A stretch of DNA of 50,192 nt, from positions 1 to 50,192 of the forward strand of contig CACXDM010000031.1 of assembly GCA_902766435.1 (NCBI GenBank). Reading direction: 5' to 3'. The position numbers and the translations under genes are program-made. Numbering within the stretch: the first letter of the stretch is position 1; every line of letters starts with the position of its first letter. The notes beneath the pieces are model-generated. The model ran no database searches. It was not told the origin of the DNA and worked only from the letters and a program-made list of their open reading frames with translations. This stretch comes from an uncultured Erysipelotrichaceae bacterium. Lineage in GTDB: Bacteria > Bacillota_I > Bacilli_A > Erysipelotrichales > Erysipelotrichaceae. Shown in pieces: positions 43,655-50,192 of this stretch.

Positions 43655-45169
43655 ATGAGAGAGTGGACAACAGAGGAACGCTACCGGGAGCTGAAGAAGG
43701 AAGATCTCGGACTGCTGAAAGAACTCCATGATCAGGTCAGACAGTCACCCTGGCGGTGTGTTTTTCACGTACAGCCGGTGACCGGACTGATGGGAGACAC
43801 AAACGGTTTTTCCTGTTTTGACGGAAGATGGCACTTGTTCTATCAATGGTTTCCGTATGGCGCAGTGCACGGACTGAAGCATTGGTATCATGTATCATCA
43901 ACAGATCTGCTGACATGGAAAAATGAAGGCCTGGGTATCGGACCGGGAGAAATCTATGACGACAAAGGCGTATTCAGCGGAAGCGGATATCCGGAAGGGG
44001 ATATTCTTTACCTTCCGTTCACGGGAAATCACCGTGATGAGAACTGGATAAGAACACCTTATCAGCTGCTGGCATACATGACAAAAGACGGCATTATTCA
44101 TAAGCAGGAAGAACCGCTGTACGGTCCGGTTGACGGATATACGGAACATCAGAGAGATCCGAAGATGTTCTATCGTGAAGAGGACGGATATTATTACTAT
44201 CTTCTCGGTGTGCAGAATGAGGAGAAAAAAGGAAAGTTCCTGTTGATGAAGTCAAAGCAGATTCAGAGCGGATGGCAGATCGCCGGTGAACTGAAAATCC
44301 GCGGATATGAAGACTTCGGCTTCATGGTCGAGTGTCCTGATCTGGAAAAGGTCGGCGATCAATGGCTGCTGCTGTTCTCGCCTCAGGGTCTTGAACCGCA
44401 GGGAGATGAATTCCACAACATTTACAATAATACGTACCTGATCGGTCAGATGGACTTTGATCATCTGGAATTTATTCCCGAGGGAAGAATGAAGGAGCTC
44501 GACAGAGGCTTTGACTTCTATGCTGCGCAGTGCGCCGGACAGAAGATCTGGCCGGATAAGGCAGTAATGTGCGCATGGTTCGGAGTCAGTGATTATTCAT
44601 ACCCTCCGGCAAACGAAGACGGATATTCCGGTCTGCAGACAATGGCAAGAATTCTAACCATTGAAGACGGCGAGCTGAAACAGCGTCCTTGTGAAGCCGC
44701 TTACAGCCTTAAGTCCGACATCGTACTGAATAAGAAAAAAGGCGAAAAAGATGTTTCCGGCAGGATGCCGAAAGCATCGGTAATCGAAGTTAAAGCGGTT
44801 CAGGGTGATGTCAGTCTCAGGCTCTGGTGCAGTGAGGACAGGCCCGGCTTTACCGTTAAATATGATGCAGCCGATAAGGCACTGGTCATTGATAAGTCAG
44901 GACTGATCAACCAGCTGAATACGGATTACGGAACCAGCCGCAGAGTCGTTCTTGAAAACGGCCTGAAGGAAATGCAGATCTTTGCGGACTGCAGCAGTAT
45001 CGAAATATTTGTGAATGACGGAGAATATGTGCTCTCTGCCAGAGTATTCCCCGAAAATACGGAAAACGGCATTTACTGTGAAGGAGAGGGTGCGGAGATT
45101 TCCGTATACAATGCCGGCACAACCGTGAAAGATGACTTTGTGATCTTTCCGGAACAGGCAGAGAAATAA
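43655..45169 (+). CDS. scrB: GH32 glycoside hydrolase, probable sucrose-6-phosphate hydrolase
   Basis: 504 residues in the cytoplasm (no signal). GH32 features are the nucleophile Asp48 in LMGDTNG, FSGSG at 107-111, the RDP triad at 167-169 with Asp168, and the acid/base Glu226 in VECPDL. The first motif is usually NDPNG; here N is Gly and P is Thr, with the Asp kept. The C-terminal beta-sandwich includes IEIFVNDGEYVLSARVFP. Next to a sucrose-type PTS, its likely substrate is sucrose 6-phosphate. Confidence 0.93.
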   Translation: MREWTTEERYRELKKEDLGLLKELHDQVRQSPWRCVFHVQPVTGLMGDTNGFSCFDGRWHLFYQWFPYGAVHGLKHWYHVSSTDLLTWKNEGLGIGPGEIYDDKGVFSGSGYPEGDILYLPFTGNHRDENWIRTPYQLLAYMTKDGIIHKQEEPLYGPVDGYTEHQRDPKMFYREEDGYYYYLLGVQNEEKKGKFLLMKSKQIQSGWQIAGELKIRGYEDFGFMVECPDLEKVGDQWLLLFSPQGLEPQGDEFHNIYNNTYLIGQMDFDHLEFIPEGRMKELDRGFDFYAAQCAGQKIWPDKAVMCAWFGVSDYSYPPANEDGYSGLQTMARILTIEDGELKQRPCEAAYSLKSDIVLNKKKGEKDVSGRMPKASVIEVKAVQGDVSLRLWCSEDRPGFTVKYDAADKALVIDKSGLINQLNTDYGTSRRVVLENGLKEMQIFADCSSIEIFVNDGEYVLSARVFPENTENGIYCEGEGAEISVYNAGTTVKDDFVIFPEQAEK

Positions 45170-45181
45170 CATCGGTTAAAA

Positions 45182-45199
45182 ATACGCAGCCAGGCGTAT
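45182..45199 (+). promoter_or_regulatory. Hairpin between scrB and scrA
   Basis: Perfect arms ATACGC-AGCCAG-GCGTAT in the 46-base gap, followed by the AGAAAGGAG ribosome site of the PTS gene. It may stabilise or process the message so that the transporter is made in a different amount from the hydrolase. Confidence 0.5.
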
Positions 45200-45215
45200 C
45201 AGAAAGGAGAAAAAC

Positions 45216-47066
45216 ATGGCATTAGATTATCGTAAGTGCGCAGAAGAAATCTTCAGTCATCTCGGTGGCAAAGATAACGTAGCTTCTGCTGCACACTGTG
45301 CTACACGTCTTCGTCTTGCAATTGTTGATAATGACAAAGTTGACGTGAAGGCACTCGAAAACGTTGAAGGAGTACAGGGGGTATTCTCAAACGCGGGGCA
45401 GCTTCAGATCATCATCGGAACAGGAACAGTAAACAAGGTTTATGATGAATTCCTTGATGTCAGTGGTGTATCGGCCGGTTCAAAAGACGATGTTAAGGCA
45501 GCGGCAGCCGCCAACATGCCCTGGTGGAAGCGGATCGTAAAGACACTGGGTGACGTCTTCGTTCCGATTCTGCCGGCAATCGTCGCAGCAGGTCTTATGA
45601 TGGGTCTCGTTGAGGCTCTCGGTAACGCAATTCCGTCATTCTATGGCTCGGCATGGTATGGATTCCTGGATATGGCAGCCAACACGGCGTTCGCATTCCT
45701 GCCTGTACTTGTTGCGATCAGTGCAACGAAAGTATTCGGCGGAAATGAATTCCTCGGTGCCGTCATCGGTCTGATGATGGTTCACCCTGCTCTCACAAAC
45801 GGCTGGAACGCAGCTGCGGGTTATGAAGTATGGTATCTGTTCGGTCAGGGAATCAAGATCGGCGGCTATACATTAGGTCAGATAAATCAGTTGGGTTATC
45901 AGGGTCACGTCATCCCGGTTGTCATTGCAGTCTGGCTGATGTGTAAGGTTGAAAAGTGGCTCCACGAACATGTACCGGAAATGATCGACCTGTTCGTTAC
46001 TCCGCTTACAACCGTTCTGGTTACCGCTCTGCTGACATTCATGATCATCGGTCCGATCTTCTCCGGTCTTGAGACAATCGTTCTGAATGCCGCAACAAAA
46101 CTGGTGGCCAATCCGATCGGCGCATGTATCATGGGTGCTGTTTATCCGGTTACCGTCGTTATGGGTCTTCACCATATGTACAATACGATCGAGCTCGGTA
46201 TGCTCGGTGCAGGCGCACTGAATACCTGGATGCCGATCGCTTCTGCCGCAAACTTCGCGCAGTTCGGCGCTTGTCTTGCAGTAGGTCTTAAGGCGAAGAA
46301 TCAGAAGACAAAGACAATCGCGATTCCTTCATCCCTGTCCGCATCACTCGGTATCACTGAACCGGCAATCTTCGGTGTCAACCTCCGTCTCATGAAGCCG
46401 TTTATCTTTGCGGCTATCGGCGGTGCCATTGGTTCCCTGTTCGGCGCAATCGCAGGTATCGGCGCTCACGCAAACGGCGTTACGGGTATCCCGGGTTACC
46501 TGATTGTCAACAACTATTTCGGTTATACGATTCTCCTGCTGATTGCAGGCGGTATCGCATTCGCTCTGACATTCATTCTCTGGAAGGAAGATCCGGAAGA
46601 AGCAGCTGTTAAGGCTCCGGTCACAACAGTTCCGACAGAAGATGCATTCACAACCGGCAAGGGAACAGTCACACAGCCTGTTGCAGGTAAGATCATACCT
46701 GCTTCCGAAATCGCAGATCCGATGTTCGCAGCAGAAACAATGGGACCTTCCATTGGTATCGTTCCTGAGGGAGAAACCGTATACGCGCCGTTTGACGGCG
46801 AGGTCATGATGGTCTTCCCGACAAAACACGCTGTCGGTCTCGCAAGCACCGATGGTATTGAAGTGCTGATCCATGTCGGTATTGATACAGTACAGATGGA
46901 CGGCAAGGGCTTTGAATCATTCGTTGAACAGGGTCAGAAGATCGCCAAGGGCGACAAGCTCCTGACATTTGACAGAGACGAAATTAAAAAGGCCGGCTAT
47001 TCAGATACAGTTATCGTCGTTCTGACAAACGGCAATGATCTGCCTGATGTTAAAAAAGCAGCGTAA
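45216..47066 (+). CDS. scrA: PTS sucrose-family transporter EIIBCA
   Basis: 616-residue phosphotransferase permease that takes up and phosphorylates sugar. Domain order is B-C-A: EIIB with the phosphocysteine Cys28 (AAHCATRLRL), membrane EIIC (about 95-455) with GITEPAIFGVNL, and a glucose-type EIIA at the C-terminus with the phosphohistidine in VLIHVGIDTVQMDGKG. Sequence and neighbours fit the sucrose branch of the glucose/sucrose PTS family. Having its own EIIA makes it self-sufficient. Confidence 0.94.
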   Translation: MALDYRKCAEEIFSHLGGKDNVASAAHCATRLRLAIVDNDKVDVKALENVEGVQGVFSNAGQLQIIIGTGTVNKVYDEFLDVSGVSAGSKDDVKAAAAANMPWWKRIVKTLGDVFVPILPAIVAAGLMMGLVEALGNAIPSFYGSAWYGFLDMAANTAFAFLPVLVAISATKVFGGNEFLGAVIGLMMVHPALTNGWNAAAGYEVWYLFGQGIKIGGYTLGQINQLGYQGHVIPVVIAVWLMCKVEKWLHEHVPEMIDLFVTPLTTVLVTALLTFMIIGPIFSGLETIVLNAATKLVANPIGACIMGAVYPVTVVMGLHHMYNTIELGMLGAGALNTWMPIASAANFAQFGACLAVGLKAKNQKTKTIAIPSSLSASLGITEPAIFGVNLRLMKPFIFAAIGGAIGSLFGAIAGIGAHANGVTGIPGYLIVNNYFGYTILLLIAGGIAFALTFILWKEDPEEAAVKAPVTTVPTEDAFTTGKGTVTQPVAGKIIPASEIADPMFAAETMGPSIGIVPEGETVYAPFDGEVMMVFPTKHAVGLASTDGIEVLIHVGIDTVQMDGKGFESFVEQGQKIAKGDKLLTFDRDEIKKAGYSDTVIVVLTNGNDLPDVKKAA

Positions 47067-47115
47067 TTAATCCAGATTCATCTCAATCCTATTCTATTAA
47101 TCAGCTGTTTTTTGG

Positions 47116-47145
47116 GGACTGTGGTATATTCCGCAGTCCTTTTTT
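47116..47145 (+). terminator. Terminator of the sucrose operon
   Basis: Stem GGACTGTGG / CCGCAGTCC with a six-base loop and a run of six T. Confidence 0.92.
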
Positions 47146-47171
47146 CATGAAAAAAGCAGCCGTGGCTGCTT

Positions 47172-47735
47172 TCAGATCTTATTGCGGAAGTACCGGTATA
47201 ACGCTTTGTAGAGAATGACCGAGACAAAAAGACAAATCACCGCATTCAGAAAGGTAACTCCTGCCATCCAGGTTGACAATATCGCTGCGGCTTCTGCACC
47301 GGTTCTGAGGAGGAATCTCTTATACAAATAACTGATGACCGGTTCAAAGATGACATTGAATCCGAGGCCGGCAGCTGCGCTGAGGGCAGTGATGCGGGTA
47401 ATCTGCTTCGGATCATCTGTATCGGGAAGTCCCATTTTTTCTGCCAGTGTACCTGCGATGAAGGCAATCATGAATTTCAGAAAGAATGTTTTCGGGGCGG
47501 AAGTGATATACAGAGGATCGAGGAAATCGGCGATTGAAAGACCGACGGCACCCGCAATACCACCGTACTTCGGTCCGATAATCCAGGCGGAAAGAACAAC
47601 TACAGCGTTGGCCACATGAATCGCAACGGATCCTCCGGCACCGGTAGGTATATTGATTTTGGCAAATGTGAATACGACATAATTCAGCACCGCAAACATA
47701 ACGGTGAAACTGAACAGACGGGTTTTCTTATCCAT
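47172..47735 (-). CDS. ECF transporter S component (substrate unknown)
   Basis: 187 residues with about six hydrophobic segments and the sort of sequence seen in ECF substrate-binding (S) components: NIPTGAGGSVAIHVANAVVVLSAWIIGPKYGGIAGAVGLSIADFLDP. Such proteins catch vitamins or cofactors and share an energising module encoded elsewhere. No riboswitch is visible upstream to tell the substrate; AGGAGG precedes the ATG behind a small hairpin. The family call is fair, the ligand unknown. Confidence 0.8.
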   Translation of the reverse strand: MDKKTRLFSFTVMFAVLNYVVFTFAKINIPTGAGGSVAIHVANAVVVLSAWIIGPKYGGIAGAVGLSIADFLDPLYITSAPKTFFLKFMIAFIAGTLAEKMGLPDTDDPKQITRITALSAAAGLGFNVIFEPVISYLYKRFLLRTGAEAAAILSTWMAGVTFLNAVICLFVSVILYKALYRYFRNKI

Positions 47736-47746
47736 AAAAACCTCCT

Positions 47747-47763
47747 GAAGATCTGAAATCTTC
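47747..47763 (-). promoter_or_regulatory. Hairpin next to the ribosome site of the ECF S-component gene
   Basis: Minus-strand arms GAAGAT / ATCTTC with a five-base loop, ending directly at AGGAGG. It could influence ribosome access. A weak -10 (TATAGT) lies upstream. Confidence 0.45.
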
Positions 47764-47836
47764 GACGTTTACTATACACCGTACTGACTTTTGCGGGAAA
47801 TAGTTTCCTTTGATGGCTGATTATCAACAGGACGAA

Positions 47837-47865
47837 TAAAAAAACCGGCCATGTTTCAGGCCGGT
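47837..47865 (-). terminator. Terminator of the VWA surface-protein gene
   Basis: Minus-strand stem ACCGGCC / GGCCGGT with an eight-base loop, then seven T. Confidence 0.93.
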
Positions 47866-47885
47866 CACTTCAGGTCTTTTCTGAA

Positions 47886-50192
47886 TCAGAATAATTTACC
47901 GTATTTTCTGCGTACGACATACGCGAGTACTGCAATGAACAGTGATCCGAATGTCAGAGTGTTCCAAAGACCGGAATTGCTTGGATCAAATGTACTCGGA
48001 GACTTCTTCTTTTTATCAGTCTTTTTCTGATTGTTGTCCTTTTTGGGAGTATCATCTTTCTTCTTGTCATCATCCGGAACCGGCTTCTTCTTCCACTGTG
48101 CGTAGAGGACATCGTCTTCTTCTGTCAGGACATAATCACTGCCCGCTGTGTAGGATTTTCCGGAACCGTCTGCTTTTGTGTTCCAGCCGGTAAACTCATA
48201 TCCGTCTCTGGTAAAGGCGTTTGCGTCAACCTTGACAGCTTCGCCTGTTTTGCCTTTCTTGACAGGCATTGTTCCGGAACCGCCGTTGGCTTCATATCTT
48301 AACTGATCAGGTTCTACGGTATAGGAAACTGTAGGCATTCCGAATTCTTCATCTTCAAGCTTTTCGCCGGCTGAATTTACCGGATGCAGTACAGCTTTAC
48401 GGTTGGTATACAGATCGGCATACTTCTTGGAGCCGTCTTTGTCATATGTACCGTAAGTTCCTTCTTCTGTTTTCGGGTTTGTCAGCTTTTCTCTGTATTT
48501 CAGACTGACACGTTCGAAATTGGTAATGCTGTCATTGATATACCATGTGAAGTGTTCTTCTTCCTTCTTGTCACCTGCGGTATATTCGATTTCAAATCTG
48601 TAGCCGCCGTTTTCAGTCGGACAGAAGCCGTATCTTGTATCAGATATTTTTTCGCCTTTATATTCCGTGGTCTCTTTTGTCTTGCTGTTTTCAACAGAAA
48701 GCACCATGTCGTCCAGTGATGTCAGATCGAAGTCATAATCATCGGTATATCCCATGTAGTCTTCCACTGAGGATCCGGCAGAGAGATAATACAGAATCTC
48801 ATTTTTAATATTTTCGAAATCCGGTGTATTTCCGCCGTTCAGGAATCTCATGAAGCCGATCGCCGCATCCTGGCTGGTTGTGCCGTTGTCTTTAACACAA
48901 ATCGTATATGTGTGGTATTTCTGCAGATCCTGCCATGTTTCGTAGCATCTCAGATAGGAAATATCCGTATTTGAACATGTTCTGAATGTTCTGGGAGTCT
49001 CTTTGTAGGTCTCTTTGATTACATCAATGCCTGCGGCTCCCTTTTCCCACTTGTCATAGTATTCCCAGACAAAGTCATACTGATCGCCGTCGCTTTCCTC
49101 ATTCCTTGCCTTGACATCTTCCAGATAGCTGATCCAGGCGCTTTCGTCATCTGTCTTGGGACGTCTTACGTTACCTGCTTCATCAGAGCCTTTGACATAC
49201 GGGTTCCAGTAACCTTCAACCCAATATCCGCCCCATGAAGTGCCTTTTCCCTTTTCAACCGGGACATATGATCTTGAATACGGAACCGTATAATCATCAT
49301 TCAGGCAGGAAAGATATGTACTGCCGTCTGATACAAGAACAAGATACTTTCTTTCATCTGATACTTCTGTATCTTTCTCCAGCATTTCCTTTGCGGCAAG
49401 CATACCGGCATGCATATTTGAACCGCCGGAATACTTCGTTTCGAACAGCTTGACGATATCATCATACTGCGTATCGAGATCATACCAGTCTGACGGATGT
49501 CCGGTACGGTTGAAGATCACTACGCTGACTTTGATCTTCGCGCCGGATTCCTTCAGCTCATCAAGCAGCTTGATTGCGTTGTCAACGGTTTCCTGGAAAT
49601 CGGAATATGTCGACTTATCCAGAGCGAATACGACATCCGACTCAAGTCTCTTTTCAGCTGCAGGCAGGGAAAGTGTAATATCTGTTACATATGATCCGTC
49701 TGCCTCTTTTTTCAGATTCTCCGCTGTTTTCTCTTTCGAAAATTCTGTGTCATAGACATCACCGCTGGCCGTTTTGAGCTCAACGTAGGCTCTTTCAGCA
49801 CTTGCTGTTTCAGGCTCCGGCTGTTCAGTCGTTTCCTTTGCGGCTTCCTCAGGTTTCGCAGCTTCAGCTTCTTCTTTCTGTTCTGTCGTTGTTTCTGCTT
49901 TTTCTTCGGTTGTCTCTTCTTTCTTCACTTCTTCAGCTGTTTCATTTTCAGCCGGTTCAGTCACTTCGGAAGAAGGTTCAGTCTCTTTCTGTTCTTCCGT
50001 TGTTTCTGTTTCTTCTTCAGCTTTTTCTTCCTCAGCAGTTTCGTTTTCAGCTGCTTCAGTCACTTCAGAAGACGGTTCGGATTCTTGCTGAACTTCGGTT
50101 GTTTCCGTTTCTTCAGGAACGGGTTCATCTTCTGCCGCAACAGAAACTGACCCGTAACCGGAGAACACAAGTAACGATGCCAGAAGAACCGC
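47886..50192 (-). CDS. VWA-domain surface protein (partial, 5' end off window)
   Basis: The frame is open to the right edge; the last codons in view (AVLLASLLVFSGYGSVSVAAE) are the end of a signal peptide, so the start is beyond 50192. A Glu/Thr-rich repeat region follows, then a VWA domain (ADKRLESDVVFALDKSTYSDF-like, with GGSNMHAGM and VSDGST), a Flg_new/InlB B-repeat (YEANGGSGTMPVKKG...GYEFTGWNTKADGSG), a Lys/Asp linker, and a C-terminal membrane span with basic tail. The metal site is DKSTY rather than DxSxS. No LPXTG is seen; SPSTFD sits where a sorting motif would. Confidence 0.88.
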   Translation of the reverse strand, partial: AVLLASLLVFSGYGSVSVAAEDEPVPEETETTEVQQESEPSSEVTEAAENETAEEEKAEEETETTEEQKETEPSSEVTEPAENETAEEVKKEETTEEKAETTTEQKEEAEAAKPEEAAKETTEQPEPETASAERAYVELKTASGDVYDTEFSKEKTAENLKKEADGSYVTDITLSLPAAEKRLESDVVFALDKSTYSDFQETVDNAIKLLDELKESGAKIKVSVVIFNRTGHPSDWYDLDTQYDDIVKLFETKYSGGSNMHAGMLAAKEMLEKDTEVSDERKYLVLVSDGSTYLSCLNDDYTVPYSRSYVPVEKGKGTSWGGYWVEGYWNPYVKGSDEAGNVRRPKTDDESAWISYLEDVKARNEESDGDQYDFVWEYYDKWEKGAAGIDVIKETYKETPRTFRTCSNTDISYLRCYETWQDLQKYHTYTICVKDNGTTSQDAAIGFMRFLNGGNTPDFENIKNEILYYLSAGSSVEDYMGYTDDYDFDLTSLDDMVLSVENSKTKETTEYKGEKISDTRYGFCPTENGGYRFEIEYTAGDKKEEEHFTWYINDSITNFERVSLKYREKLTNPKTEEGTYGTYDKDGSKKYADLYTNRKAVLHPVNSAGEKLEDEEFGMPTVSYTVEPDQLRYEANGGSGTMPVKKGKTGEAVKVDANAFTRDGYEFTGWNTKADGSGKSYTAGSDYVLTEEDDVLYAQWKKKPVPDDDKKKDDTPKKDNNQKKTDKKKKSPSTFDPSNSGLWNTLTFGSLFIAVLAYVVRRKYGKLF
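49917..50108 (-). repeat. Two tandem 96-bp coding repeats in the VWA protein
   Basis: Two 32-residue units rich in Glu and Thr (TETTEVQQESEPSSEVTEAA... and TETTEEQKETEPSSEVTEPA...) follow one another, then degrade into shorter Glu/Thr stretches. Such wall-spanning repeats vary in number between strains in other surface proteins. Confidence 0.85.

Noticed and set aside
47740..47800. Riboswitch (such as a vitamin class) before the ECF S-component gene
   Set aside because: Only a small hairpin at the ribosome site is visible; no conserved riboswitch core could be recognised.
47821..47829. TTATCAACA near the VWA gene as a DnaA box
   Set aside because: A single one-mismatch box with no others near it; expected by chance.

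Overview
This window is the replication-origin neighbourhood of a low-to-mid GC Gram-positive chromosome. Gene order and protein character (rpmH-rnpA-yidC-jag, dnaA-dnaN-yaaA-recF-gyrB-gyrA, mnmG-rsmG-noc-parA-parB, then the atp operon) point to Bacillota. The sucrose PTS, the short 4.5S-type SRP RNA, the BspA-like surface proteins and the lack of sporulation genes in the pth-mfd-rqcP-divIC run suggest Erysipelotrichia or a close relative. That placement is inference; no rRNA gene is present to confirm it.

Left part (1-27,440) is almost wholly on the minus strand. Read in the direction of transcription it runs: rpmH, rnpA, yidC, jag(khpB), an AT-rich oriC full of DnaA boxes, dnaA, dnaN, yaaA, recF, gyrB, gyrA; then serS under a serine T-box leader, the SRP RNA gene ffs, tadA, dnaX, ybaB, recR, fhs, an unrecognised gene with an EVE/PUA-like look, mnmG, rsmG, noc, parA, parB, and the F1Fo ATP synthase operon atpI-B-E-F-H-A (atpA cut by the window edge). 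Two perfect parS sites, the targets of the ParB encoded at 3291-4184, flank serS. One of them is the core of a 32-bp perfect palindrome inside the serS T-box leader.

Middle part (27,600-33,100, plus strand) is a divergent operon with a membrane-anchored protein of unknown function, pth, mfd, rqcP and divIC. It starts with a long hairpin in the 5' leader. From 33,100 to 40,300 come three putative lipoproteins: an unknown one, a transglutaminase-like one, and a 1481-residue clostripain-type (C11) peptidase joined to BspA-type leucine-rich repeats. A small unknown minus-strand gene lies among them.

Right part (40,300-50,192) is accessory: a DNA-alkyl transferase (ogt type), a PHP-family histidinol-phosphatase-like protein, a CDP-diglyceride-synthase/dolichol-kinase-like membrane protein, a sucrose cassette (LacI-type regulator with palindromic operators, GH32 hydrolase, PTS EIIBCA), an ECF-transporter S component, and the 3' part of a large VWA-domain surface protein cut by the window edge.

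The points most worth a second look are the parS embedded in the T-box leader, the placement of the dnaA-recR block between jag and mnmG with rpmH-jag pointing at oriC, a second DnaA-box-like cluster beside mnmG, a glycine at the acidic quinolone-resistance position of GyrA, a glutamine at the normally arginine groove position of YidC, a two-carboxylate ATP synthase c subunit, and the C11-LRR lipoprotein. No CRISPR array, insertion sequence, tRNA or rRNA was seen.
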